Shown: piece by piece, positions 46,085 through 57,723 of the stretch
Layout: each line of letters starts with the position of its first letter
Position numbering within the stretch: the stretch's first letter is position 1
NCBI GenBank assembly: GCA_947034885.2
Contig: OX344758.2
Span: forward strand, 7,318,501-7,382,500
Direction of reading: 5' to 3'
Origin: Thuidium tamariscinum
Lineage: Eukaryota; Streptophyta; Bryopsida; Hypnales; Thuidiaceae
Length of the DNA stretch: 64,000 nucleotides
Position numbers and translations under genes: made by a program
Notes under the pieces: generated by a model
What the model was told of the DNA's origin: nothing
Seen by the model: only the letters and a program-made list of their open reading frames with translations
Databases searched by the model: none

Positions 46085-46545
46085 CCCATCTCTAGGTGAC
46101 GGCACGCAACGGCACGCCTCTAAGGCTGGATGGAATGATGGATGTAGTGTCACTGAGCTTCCATTAAGCTGGCCGTACTGCTTCCGAAATTATTCTCTCC
46201 TTCTTCATCGAGTTCTTCGTGTTCTTCGAGTGCTCGCAAGTCGAATTCTAGGTCACAGCACGCAACGGGAACTCATCCCAAGCTATGGTGGACGGAGTTC
46301 CAGTGAGTTTTATTCATTTCGCCGTCCTGCTTCCGGAAATCTCTTCTTCTTCGTGTTCTTCTTCTTCGTCTTCCTCCTGTTCTCCGAGTGCCTGCAGTTC
46401 AAATTCTAGGTCCCAGCACCCAACGGAAAGCATCCCAAGCTTATGGTGGATGGAGTGCCACTGAGCTTCCCCGTACTGCTTCCGGAAATTCTTGTCTCCT
46501 TCGTATTCTCCGAGTGCTCGCAGGTCGAATTCGCTGGAGCTTCCG
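46085..46545 (+). repeat. three decayed tandem units in the galactosyltransferase leader
   Basis: Units begin near 46085, 46253 and 46411. Each shows the series 'cagcac(g/c)caacgg', 'atcccaagct(t)atggtgga', 'cactgagcttcc', 'gtactgcttccg(g)aaat', 'ttcgt(g/a)ttctccgagtg', 'gcag(g)tcgaattc'. The third unit runs directly into the start codon region at 46546. The 46330-46385 part also has a 'ttcttctt' expansion. Confidence 0.7.
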
Positions 46546-49500
46546 ATGGCGCCATCCGGGATTTCCATCCGCAAATCTTCCGTCTCGCCCTTACCCACGA
46601 GCATTGCGGGGAGCTACGAGGAAAAGCCTTTGCGGGGCTCCTCCCGCGGAGGCGCTCGGATGGTGGTTTGCGGGAGCCACCAAAAGACGGTGTACGCCGC
46701 GGTGGTACTCACGTCGCTGGTGTGGGTGTTGCTGTTGCACGTGACGGGCGTTCGCGACTGGGCGATCTTGTGTGGGAGGGAGGTGCCTTTGTTGCAAGGG
46801 ACGGGAAATGCCGATCATGGCGTCAAGCATGGGGGATATGGATTGTCGTACATCGCCAGTAGTCAGAATGATGGCGTCGGGAGTGGGCTGGTGGAGCTCG
46901 TGGATGGCGAGGGCAAGCGGAGCGAAATGGTGAGACCGCAAGTGGTGGCGTTCGTCGGGATTAACACGGGGTTTGATTCAGGGCCAAGAAGGAAGGTCGT
47001 GAGGGAGACGTGGTTCTCGTCCACGCCCGAAGGGCTCTCCAAGTAAGTAGGGTTTGCAAATTCAAAATTCAGAGTTCAACTTCAAATTCTATTGGATCCA
47101 TTTCCAGCACTGTCGACTTTTGTTTTCTTCAAAATCTTATTGTGCCTGTTCTTGAATTGGATAGAATGGGCAGTCTATTTGTTAAAACCAAGGTGATGCG
47201 CGAGACTTAGTTCCCGTCCAAGCCTGAAGGGCTCGCCAAGTAGGGTTTGCTAATTCAAATTCAAATTCTCTCGGATCCGTTTCCCAGTGCTGTCACCTTT
47301 TTTCCCCTGAAATCTTAGTATGCCTGTTCTTGAATTGGTCAGAATATGTAATCTGTTAGTGGAAATGAAGGTGATGCGTGAAACTTAGTTCCTGAATAAC
47401 TCACCAAGTAGGGTTTTCAAATTCAGATTCTCTGGGATCCATTTTTCGGCACTGTCGTCTTTTCTTTTTTGAAATCTTATTGAGTTATGCCTGTTCTTGA
47501 ATTGGAAATGATGGGCAATCAATTTGTTAGATGAAACCAAGGGGATGCGCAAGACGTTGTTCCCGTTCAGGCCTGAATAGTAACTCACCAAGTAGGGTTT
47601 TATCGTCAGAAATCTCGGATTCGCATCCATTACCGAGGAGTGCCGTGTTGTATGAAATCTTGTAGTGCATCTTTTGAATTGGATAAAAAACGCAATCTGT
47701 GAAGAATGCATTTTATCGTATGTGGAAGTGTGATTTTGGAGAGATGTGGAGAGATTACTTTGGGTTCATGAGCTGCGTCTGTGCTTATCAAAGTTTATAT
47801 CATTATGCATGAATTTCTTACGGAGGTAAACAATGGAAGGTGTAGACTACTACTGAATGGACAGTGCACAATCCCATTTTCATTCCGTGATCAGTGGCCA
47901 CAGTCATGCTTACACCCATATTTGCTACTCAAAGGCTGACCAAGTTTTGATTGGAAGAGTGAGTTGCTGTTGGTAACTGGGGTGGGTCAATAAGAGTCGA
48001 AACCTTTCCCTATCGATTTTAGTATCCGCTTCCTTAATTGAAACCAAGTTTCTTCGTCCGTCTGTTGTAGGATGGAGGAGAGCACTGGATTGGTATTTAG
48101 GTTTGTAATAGGTCACACAGAGGATGCGCAGAAGATGAAGGCTTTGGAGGAGGAGGTTGAGAAGCATAAAGACTTTTTGCTCATTGATGTCGACGAGAAG
48201 TACAGCAAACTTACACTTAAAACGTAAGTAGTGCTTTTACCCCTAAACCTAAATCCTCTTTGAAGACCTACTGTTTTTGTTGTTTTTAGGTACTTGGTTG
48301 TTGATAGTCAAGAAGGTATGGAACTCATTCCCGTGGCTTGCAGCTCTTTTGAGTGATTTTCATTCGTAGTATGTATCTTTAAAGTTTATTTTTGGGTGGG
48401 TTCTTTTGAAAGCATTCTAATACATTAGAAAATGTAGTATCTGGATAACTTGGGAATCGGTTCTGAAAGTTTGAAGTGGTGAAGTCCTAACCACGAGTGT
48501 AGACTACTGCATATACAGTGTATCTCGACGGAAAATCTTTGAAAGTGATAGAATTTAAAAGTATTTCACTTCTTAAAGTCACGCATTGGGATGTCTCTTG
48601 CGGTGTATATGGGTGTCTTTTCGACTCCCGGGAAAGGGACCGCAATGCAAATGAGTTCCCGATCTTATATAAATCTACTGTTGTTCTGTTAGTGTTTGCT
48701 TTGATATGTGATGTAGCGCATTCTCTCGGCCTCGTTGATTGGATTAGACGAGTGTGAGGTACAAACAGCAACAAATTTGAGAACATTGCATTCGTCTAAG
48801 AAGTTGCAAGGCGTCCTTTGCTGTTGGACGTGAAATGAGGTCTAGTGTTTTCAAGGTAAAAGCGTTGCAGGATATTAAGCTTTACTGTAGCGTATTACAT
48901 AACATGTGTATGATATGAATTGCCTCTACTCCAGTTGTGAAGTACATGTCATTTGATACAGAGGTGAGCTTTCTGACATTGTTTTTTCTCGTGCTATGAT
49001 GTTGGTTGTACAGACTAGCTTTTTTCCGCACGGCATTCTCGCTATATGATGCTGACTTTTATATGAAGATGGATGACGATATATATTTGCGCCCAGGTTT
49101 GCAATTTTTGGTTTGAATATTTGGTTTGGATTTCAACTCTGTTGTGGATTTCATTGCTTTTCAGATTTTGCTCGCTACTTTCAGTGCTCGTCGCTTGCAC
49201 ATACTGGTCTTCCGATTCTGAGTAACGGGACTGTGTCCTCCTTGCTACTGGAGTCTGGAAGTGGCCTCTATACCGTAGTCTTAGTATCTTTGATCTTCAA
49301 TAGACAATCCAGCACTGATTGATCCTCACTCCATAAAATGTTGCTTACTGCTTCTAATTTGTTCATTTATCTTGCCTGCAGATCGGCTAGCTGCTCTGCT
49401 GTCCAAACCAAGGGAGAGTCCACGAGTTTATCTGGGCTGCATGAAAAAAGGCCCAGTCATTACAGATCCGAAATTCAAGTGGTTAGTACCATGCGTTACT

Positions 49501-50390
49501 CAGTTCTCATGAATAGACCATTCTATTACATTGTGCACGCTGCAGGCTGAGTCTTAGACAGTCTTGGAACATTCAAATATGGTCTACAGATCATAATAAC
49601 ATCAGGTTTCTCGTATTGGGCCACGTGTGCTCTGTGTTTTTATCAGTTGTCTGTAGATCATTTTTTAGTTTTATACCCTCTGTTTATAATGCAGGTACGA
49701 ACCGCAGGCGTATATGATCGGGTCTGAGTACTTCTTGCACGCATATGGACCAATTTACGCACTATCCAAAGAAGTGGTGGCAAATCTTGCAGCTACCAAA
49801 AATCAGAGGTGTGGTAATTGTCTAACAGTTTTGGTTGGAATTTTACAGTGGAGCTTTACCTGTGATTTTCCATTCGCTGTATGGAGATATGATGAAAACA
49901 GATTGCACTAATTTTGTGGCAGACAACTAGATCTGTCCGTTCAAATTAAACCTTCTAGTGTATAATGTATATATTAACTGTCTCCTTGTTGCAGGTATCG
50001 CATGTTCATCAATGAAGATGTTACAATAGGAGTATGGATGTTAGCCATGGATGTGGTCCATGAAGACAATCGTGCTATCTGTGCAACACAGTGTGGACCC
50101 ACTTCAATAGCTGTCTGGGATCTTCCGAAATGTTCGGGTAGGTTGGGTGTGGGCGAGTCAATTCTTTCTTTATTTGCACGCATCTTCTTAATTCTCTTGA
50201 GAAATGTTGAAAGTATAATTTGACCATGTCAGTGTCTTGTATTTTGTTGCAATTCATAGTATGCTCTGCATGTTAGAAATTCTGATAAATTTACTGTAAC
50301 GAAATGTATTGGATGATGACAGGGCTTTGCAATCCAACAAAGCGGATGCTTGAGTTGCACAAAGATGACATGTGTTCGAAGAGCCCTTAG
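46546..50390 (+). CDS. GT31 beta-1,3-galactosyltransferase-like type II membrane protein, 385 aa
   Basis: Exons 46546-47042, 48071-48223, 49014-49096, 49382-49481, 49695-49808, 49995-50137 and 50323-50390 join in phase to 1158 nt. Residues about 49-68 ([20 protein letters not shown]) form a signal anchor, placing the catalytic part in the Golgi lumen. The GT31 domain begins with [16 protein letters not shown] and VRETWF. It continues with [22 protein letters not shown] (the metal- and UDP-binding DDD at 237-239), [34 protein letters not shown] (the likely catalytic acidic motif) and a conserved cysteine-rich tail ending KCSG and [12 protein letters not shown]. The closest family I recall is the Arabidopsis At1g53290/At3g14960 group of about 345 residues. 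Such enzymes add beta-1,3-galactose to glycoproteins or arabinogalactan proteins; the acceptor here is unknown. ATG 46546 is the first in frame with the anchor. Confidence 0.92.
47000..47620 (+). repeat. four tandem units spanning exon 1 end and intron 1 of the galactosyltransferase
   Basis: The exon end (gtgagggagacgtggttctc...agggctctccaag) plus 'tagggtttgcaaattc...ggatcc...ctgttcttgaattgg' is repeated near 47190, 47365 and 47540 within the intron. Unit length is about 175-185 bp. The intronic copies carry stops in the exon-like part ('gagacttagttcccg'), so only the first unit is coding. Confidence 0.75.
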
Positions 50391-50394
50391 CTTA

Positions 50395-51160
50395 TGCAAA
50401 TGGCAGCCGAACGGGAAAAATTCTTGATACAACAGGAGAGAGAATTGTATAGACGCCGATACCATTTTAGGTAGGTTGGATTGAAGTGGAGTGCCATGTT
50501 GTAGAGATCTTGGGACAAAGCATTGACGATTCGATTTCAATGGATCCGGGATCATTTGAAAGCCTGTTGCCTCTTCTTGCCTCTTCTTGCTGTATGGCAG
50601 GTTTTAGAGATGATGAATTCTTCAAAACCTTCGAATGGTCGGAGGGTTAGGCGTTTGTAAACATGAATGGCTGTAGGTGGAATACGCTATTTGAAGTGAC
50701 ACTGGCAATGGCAAAACTAAACAAGCTTATCCCGGGCAAGCTAGCGCCCACTTGCCGAGCAGATATCGAGCGTCGGCATGCCACCACCGACATTGGCCAC
50801 TTCTAGCATTGCAATGACTGTCATAATTCTTGTTTGAGAAATTGATCGGTAGTCTGAATTACAAAATTCAAGCTATCTTTGTTGCAAATTGCTGAAATCT
50901 AAATAGTATTGGCATTCACCAAGGTATATATACAATCTTCTTATCCTCTCTAATTATGTAATACAAGGTCTATCCTTAATGAATTTATCAATTTGCTATC
51001 ACTTTTTACTTCAAAAATTATAACATTGACAAAGTTTTAAAAAACTATCATAATAGAGATTTTTCATGCAATACAATCATGAGATTGAAAGCTAAATATG
51101 AATTAGAAGGCTAAATTGAGGATAGAATTAACATTGACTATGTGGTAATGAAAATCTTCT
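50395..51160. other. galactosyltransferase 3' flank
   Basis: The DNA becomes AT-rich after about 50.85 kb. The first 400 bp are likely the 3' untranslated region. A short direct duplication 'ttgcctcttc' occurs at 50570-50590. No other gene is seen. Confidence 0.35.
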
Positions 51161-51163
51161 TTA

Positions 51164-51710
51164 TTAACCCTTTAGGGCCTAGCATGCCAATTTTGATTCT
51201 CTTAAATTGAATTTTGGAAATTGGAACACTCTCTTGGCCTTAGTTCCTCTTGGGGTATGAATAAGATGTGAGGGCACGGGTATTCTACTTCCAATGAGCC
51301 ATTGGCCATCAAATTTGGACCAATGATGATTTGTCTATTGCAATTTGAAGTTGGGAATTTTAGAGTTTCGAAATGCACTATGGAACATGTTTCTCTATTG
51401 AATTTATTTGTGTATAACTAAAGAGAGCATGCGAACTTCACCATAGTGTTCAATATAATGAACTCTATTTTCATGGAAAATTGAGCTTTTTTGTAATTAC
51501 TATGATTTTTCAAAGGCATAAACTTTAAAAAATCATATAAATTTCATTTTTTTTCCAAAAATAAATTAAAAATCACATTAGATAGAAGATATGAATTCTT
51601 ATTTGTAGAAAAATAATAATTTAAATTAAATTATAAAATTTTAATATGAAAATTTGATTCTAGAAGAATTCAAGAGGTTGCTTGGGGCTCCTTAGGCCCT
51701 AAAGGGTTAA
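51164..51710. mobile_element. 547-bp TTAA-ended element (piggyBac-like MITE)
   Basis: Coordinates include the flanking TTAA. The left end TTAACCCTTTAGGGCCTAG and the right end GGCCCTAAAGGGTTAA are inverted repeats. The CCC start and TTAA duplication parallel 6654-7576 and 59758-59975. The interior is AT-rich and non-coding. Confidence 0.7.
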
Positions 51711-52014
51711 GTTAAAACCTACATTTTTTGTAGTACCAATTTGATGAAATTCAAATATACATAATATTTCATTATATCCTAATACAAAAATGATTTTACT
51801 CATCTAAGTGTCTACAATGGTACTATAGGTAGGTTAATGTTGTATTCAAATAACTTCTCATTCATCTCAATTAATACTTAAATAAGTAAGAAAAAACCAT
51901 TTTTTATGACTAAATCAATGTCATGTAGGTAAATTTTATATCTATCAAGTTGACAATATTAATATTGATGTCAACATTTACAATTGTCTACAATGCAAAG
52001 GGTAAGAACCTCAA

Positions 52015-52095
52015 AGACCAAGACACAATCATCTTTATGATCACAAGCCAGATACAATTTGATAAAATGCTACTATGGAATACAATGGCAAAAAA
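52015..52095 (+). repeat. dispersed copy of the 9.6-kb minisatellite and its flank
   Basis: 'accaagacacaatcatcttta' followed by 'gatcacaagccagatacaat' and 'aaaatgctactatggaatacaatggcaaaaaa' matches 9587-9607 and 9735-9810. Only about two units remain. Confidence 0.6.
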
Positions 52096-52097
52096 CA

Positions 52098-52281
52098 TTA
52101 TAAGAAACTTATGTTTTAGGTGACGGATTTTAGGTGACATCCAATGTAGCAATGGGCATTTTTACGACAACAATGATGTTTACCAAAGATGATATGGCGG
52201 ACATCATTGTTGACATAAAACATGCATTGCTACATTGGATGTCATCTAAAATCCATCACCTAAAACATAGGTTTCCTATAA
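52098..52281. mobile_element. 184-bp element with about 60-bp terminal inverted repeats
   Basis: The arms TTATAAGAAACTTATGTTTT... and the right arm read inward (TTATAGGAAACCTATGTTTT...) stay complementary through 'ggtgacggattttaggtgacatccaatgtagcaatg'. The arms make up about two thirds of the element. No clear target duplication could be defined, so the superfamily is open (Mutator-like or CACTA-like). Confidence 0.75.
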
Positions 52282-52619
52282 TTAAATCAAATCCAAATAT
52301 TGATACAACAACTATCTTATCAACAACATCATCCGCATTTATAACTAGCCAAAGTTTGAGAAAACATCTTGTCACTGCATTGAAAACTTGCCAAAAATCA
52401 AGAAAATATCCTGCGATCACTCTTCTATTTCTTCTACTTCTTAACCTTAGCCATACCTTCTATGATGGCATTGAGAATATGGATCCTCTTTGAGAGTCAA
52501 GTAATGGCATTGTTGAAAATTTGTGACTCTTGGTAGAGCTCTTTGAGATCTTCTTTGAGTACAATTTGTTTCTCCTATAACATTCATGCTTACGTTCATG
52601 CTTAGTAAGAAAATCTCCT

Positions 52620-54110
52620 CCTTCTTTACAAAATAACATCTATTCGACCAACCATCATGTAAGTACTAGTCCCAATTGTGGCAATGGCGATTTCAAGCAT
52701 GGCAGAAACGAATTTGAATTCATGTGAAGTATATTTCTCTACCACTTGATGTAACTTTTTGAACAAATAGGCACAACCACAGTTGTGTATGAGAAATTGA
52801 GAACAAAAAGACAAAAAATAAGGGTAATGGAGCTTACTTCATACGATACAAGTTGTGTCTCAAGGTCAAGTGCTACACGGGAGAAAAAGCACACGAAGTA
52901 CTTTGTAAACTTCTGCCATTGCAGATGAGCCATCACTTAACTTTACCACTACAACATCGTGCCAACCTCCAAGGATAGGTACTATCATAATTAAGTCTCC
53001 ATTGTCTACAAGTATAACATGTTTGGTGAATGCAAGGGAGCACTTCCTATTCTATAAAATTCACGTGAGTGAATTTTATCTCTTAAATTGAAATTACTAT
53101 GAATTTTGAAAGAAAAAAGTTGGATTTGACCATTGCCCAACACCGAGGTTCATCCAATTTCAATCATTCAAGAACTACTTTCACTAGAAGAAAAACGTGT
53201 CCACCACAACTGACAACAATGCAGCTAGTTTTCAACTATAGTAAAACTAAAATTCAATTATTAAACAACTGCATTTCAACTAAGAAACAATGAGTATACA
53301 ATTAAATTTTAGAATTAAGTCTTATATCAATTGTTAAAAGTGCCATTAGATTAAATATATAAGAATCATAAGTTATAGCATTTCTTATGTAATGAATTTC
53401 GATAATGAAAATCTAATACTCTTATATTTTGTACATTTTTACAATTTGTAGACTTCTTTAGTCTATAGAAATCTACAAATTGTAAGAATCTACAAAATTG
53501 TACATTCTTCTAAAGTAGTAAAATCTATCAATATCAATATTTAGATTGCTAATCTAAAAAAGAAGATAGATTTGAAATTCTAAAATCTACAAATCAATGT
53601 GATTAAAATTTCAAATCTACAAATAAACTAGTTGTAAACTGCTAGGTGCAAGCTTGTTGCAAACTAATTCCAAATCAATCGCAACAAGCAAGTTCCACAT
53701 TAGCAACCACATTAGAAGAATTCATCAATGAAGTTTTACAAAGGTTGTTGGATGAAAAACAACCTTGCCGCCTTTCGCAACTAGCTCACAACTAATGCAA
53801 CTTGTCCATTGCAACTTGTAGTCTCCAAATTGTCACCTAATTGCAAATGTCCGATACAACTGCAAAACTTATTACAAACTATAGTTGCAAAATTCCCATT
53901 GTTTTCTTTTAGTGTTTTCCATTCACTGATTCATACTTTTGTATTCACTTATGTATCATGAATTTATTAGTCCAAACTTTGAAAAGTACATAAATAAACA
54001 CTTTAAGGAGTAAGTGAAAATATATTTCAACTTTGGTTGGAATTATGGTACCCTCTTGATTGTTGATGGGGCACCATTTAATTAGGAATGGGTCCCTCTA
54101 CTGTAAGGGA
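52620..54110 (-). repeat. dispersed repeat with decayed reading frame (copy 2), split by a CACTA-like element
   Basis: The left part (52740-53181) is the reverse complement of 25570-25960. The right part (53915-54110) is the reverse complement of 63430-63630. In the 63.4-63.9 kb copy the two parts are contiguous; here the 733-bp CACTA-like element lies between them. The best-preserved frame (minus, about 53010-52870) reads HVILVDNGDLIMIVPILGG, then VKLSDGSSAMAEVYKVL and LFLPCST before a stop. Confidence 0.6.
53182..53914. mobile_element. 733-bp CACTA-like element (CACTAGAAGAAAA family)
   Basis: Left end CACTAGAAGAAAAACGTGTCC and right end TTTTCTTTTAGTG, with the 3-bp duplication TTT (53179-53181 and 53915-53917). 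It is a shorter, oppositely oriented relative of 23528-24858, sharing 'ctaatctaaaaaagaagataga' and the 'gcaac' motifs. Confidence 0.82.
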
Positions 54111-54114
54111 CTTC

Positions 54115-55370
54115 CTTTTTGAGTGGCCTCCCAAGAAAATCTTGTTTCACTATAAAGAACCTACAAATAATGACTCTTGGATGGATGTGTGAAGTCAACT
54201 CCCATGTCTTGAAATTAAATTGTACCACACATCCCATAGTCCACTTCAATTTGAGTCATGAAGTAGAAACACCCAAAAACATCAATATAAACAATTCAAT
54301 ATAGTTGAATGCACTTTGTGTAGAAAAAAAATGTTTTTATAGTATTAGCAATTGAAAATCATGAATTAAAAAAAAAATAGGATTTTCAAAAAAAGTATAT
54401 AATTTTTGTGAATTTTTAAAATAGAAGCTCTTTAGACTATTGAAATTGTCATATTGTTAGACCTAAAACTAAAATCTAACAAAACCAGTAGTTCAAAAAA
54501 TGCTATTAAAGAAAGGGACAATTTAATCATACTTTTAAAGAATGCTTTAATTTATTGGAATCTAGGGTTACATTTAGTATAAGTCTAGGGTACATGAATG
54601 TGTACAAGGATGGTTATAGGTGTTTTATCTTCTAGGAAAAGTGCCTAATTATATGCAAAATTACTAATTTGCATTTCATTTATAAAACTTTGATCTATTT
54701 CCATACAAAAACAAATACAAGAATAGACAAGAACAATTAAAATTGTATTTTTTAAGTTAAAAAACAAACTATGGGCTTTCCAATTGGCCTAAAAAAGTCT
54801 CTAGAATAACTCCAAACCAATAAAAAAAAGTGTATCCATAATGCCATCAATTTATCCACTAGTAAATTGGTCAAAACATTTTTTAATATAGTTATAATAC
54901 AGAGGATAAAAAAGTCACTTTGTATGGTGTATTTATACTCAAAAGGAGTTGAAGTTTCTATAGCAATCACTAATCACTCCATTACCATCACTTCTAAGAC
55001 ATTAATTCTCACCACTAACTCAAAAAAGTGAATTCAATCTAATTAAACCTTGTTAATTAAAATAAACTCTCATGGATTGATGCAAGGCTACCAATATCAA
55101 TGATGAATCATCCCTAGGTATCTATAATGGATCTTTTGCATGGAATATAGTGATTTACCTCAGCATTAGTAATAAAGATTTTTTCTTAATTGATTGAAGT
55201 TATACCCTAGACTTGCATTTAGTTGAATAGATAGTATTACACAACTAAAATAACCACTAAAATTTGTTGGATTTTGATATTCAAAATTGCTTGAAAATTC
55301 TCTTATCTAAATCAAGGCTAAAATACTCCTCTTTAATTTATCTTTAATAAATCCAATTGTTTGAACTTTC
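54115..55370. other. AT-rich spacer
   Basis: No gene seen. 54330-54450 ('tatagtattagcaattgaaaatcatgaattaaaaaaaa') is a fragment of the dispersed repeat at 29850-29985. Confidence 0.4.
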
Positions 55371-55378
55371 ACAGGGAG

Positions 55379-56436
55379 GACACTTCCCACATTTTAGCAA
55401 CCCATGTGCGGCGGAGTATAGGGTGGATTTAATTCATTTTGGGTAATATTTAGAAGTACTTATAAAAGAATTACTTATAAAGTAGGGGACATTAAAAGTG
55501 GCAAGTCCATTATAAGTAATGTAGGTGGCCAAAAAATATGGTCCATTAATTTTTAGGTACATGTAATTTAGGGGCAAAAGAATTGAATCCAAGAAATTGT
55601 ATTTAGTAGGGTTTGTTTGTACTACATCAAAATCATAGTATAGTACTACATTAGACTTACAATATAGTACTTATAGGTTAGAGTTACGAAATGAAACTCA
55701 AAATTAGTGGATGAAGGTGCCCCCTATAGAATTCACAAGGTTTTAATCTTGTCAAAACTAAACAATTAACTTTAAATTGTGTCATTGGAACTTGGTACTA
55801 TTCTCATTCATTTATTTCTTGCATTTTGATTGGTAGATGCTAGTCTAATTAGTTGTAGCAGGTTGGGGTGCATTTCTAAACGCACGAGTTTTGCGTGGCA
55901 AATGGTAGATTGAATTTTTTTCTAGATGTACAAGTGTATCAAAAATGCAACAAGATGTTGCTATTGTAGTTTTTTCATTTGCCAACAGACATTTCTTCTT
56001 GTCCACATTTGATATTGTGGCACATTTTCAATACTTTACACATTTAGTACTTTCATTGACTTTAGCTTTGTGTTTTTGAACACATTCTTCATATGACTTC
56101 TAATTGTTGAATATTGCTTTCAATTCTGATGTTTTGTGTTTGATTCATTTTTGCTAATTCGTGTTCAAAAATTGAATCTTTTTGTCTATGAATTTTTTCC
56201 TTGTCTCCTTCACTTTCTCATTAGTTTTTTATTTAGTTTTTTTACTTACAAAAAATATAGGCTACAAAAAATTGCATTGATCTACATATTATAAGTAATG
56301 ATACATATAATTATATAGAAAAATTTTATACATTAGGTAATGATAGGGGCCTTTATAATGTTGCCTAGGAGGTAAATAGGCCCCCAAAAAATACCCCTCC
56401 GCTGCACATGGGTCCCCCAAATGTAATGAGAGTGTC
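55379..56436. mobile_element. about 1.06-kb element with imperfect long inverted ends
   Basis: GACACTTCCCACATTTTAGC followed by ACCCATGTGCGGCGGAG at the left. Read inward from the right: GACACTCTCATTACATTTGG, then ACCCATGTGCAGCGGAG. The arms extend about 45-50 bp. No target duplication is obvious and no transposase is visible. It may be a Mutator-like non-autonomous element. Confidence 0.55.
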
Positions 56437-56899
56437 GTCTTTGTGTAAACTTTTCAATAACTTATTCAAATTTGTTTAAAATTTAAGAACAAACACCACT
56501 AATTTGCCTAAACTAAAAAAGCTAGATTCTTATTGGCCTTTCTAAAGGCAAAGTTTTTGTCTTTATATTTTTTTAGAGAAAAATGCATGACTCCATCCTA
56601 CATATTGGGCATTTCATGTCAAAGTGTTGGAAAATGGGTTGGAAATACATGAAAGAAATTAAACATATTGAGAAGTATAAGTTTGAGTTTGATCTTCTCT
56701 TTCTATAAAGGAAGGACTTGAAGCTTCTGTGGAAGCTTCATTTAAGAAGGAGACAAATCCATATATGTAGATTGCATTGGCAACTATGATTGATTGTCAT
56801 CCAAAAAAAATAAAGTGGAGTAAATCATTCCAATAATAAATTCAAATGCTTTCCAAAATAAGCACAAAAAAAAGATACACCATACAAGTGGCAATTTTA

Positions 56900-57440
56900 G
56901 TAATGTTTCTATTAGCCCTAAAGTGTTCCAGTGTTCAATTTCTAAATGATGAATATATAGTAAATCAAGTGTCTTTTTCATTACTATTTGGATAAAAGTC
57001 ATCCTAATTTGTGAAGGTAATTTATCAAGTTGTTTTCCTATTTGATGATTGGGTTTCATGTTACTAGAATACATATTTTTCTAAAATCACAAATGTGGAA
57101 GTATGCCAAGTAGTTGACTAAGCCAAGATTGCATTGATTTTAGTTCAAAATTAGATTTGCAAAAATGAGGTCATAGAATCAAAGAACAAAAAATTCTCAG
57201 AAAAATCACTATGCCAAGAGAACTTCGTTTCAATTCTATTCCAACAAAAATTTACTCAAAAAATGACAATGTTTTTACTTGTAATTGAATTTTGAAGGAA
57301 TTATAAAATTTCCCTTTCAAAATTTATAGAAGAATTTTGATGATAGCATTGGTGAATCAAACTGTGCATAAGGAATGTAAAATCCAAAGTCCACAACTTT
57401 GAATTTGCATCTCAATTCCAAAATTTTCTTCCAAATATAA
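56900..57440. repeat. dispersed AT-rich repeat (copy 3 of 3)
   Basis: Same orientation as 850-1440 and 5880-6490, with landmarks 'gataaaagtcatcctaattt', 'caagttgtt', 'aaaatcacaaatgtggaagt', 'caagtagttgac' and 'tcatagaatcaaagaa'. Confidence 0.5.
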
Positions 57441-57723
57441 CTGAGTAGACTCTGGGTTTAACTTTATGTAAGAAAAGTAGATTTCCTGAAATCTACGAAA
57501 TTCTGAAATCTACTTTTATATGGATTACTGCTTTCTTCGCAGTTAGGTTTTTCCCGTCGTCGGTCGGTATCAAAGGCGTTGCGACAGATCATCGCGATTC
57601 AATTTCGCCCACAATTTCGCAAACCCACAATTTCGCAAATAATTTGTCGTTCGTGTCTGTTCTCACAATTGCAACGGCGATTCCAAATGCGTTTCTAGTC
57701 GCCTCATCGGTCCGTGGACGATC

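Noticed and set aside
48292-48330. Possible extra galactosyltransferase exon after 'gtttttag' (GTACTTGGTTGTTGATAG)
   Set aside because: It is in frame, but exon 2 joins directly in phase to 49014-49096 and gives the conserved [20 protein letters not shown]. The extra piece would disrupt this and has no counterpart in the family.
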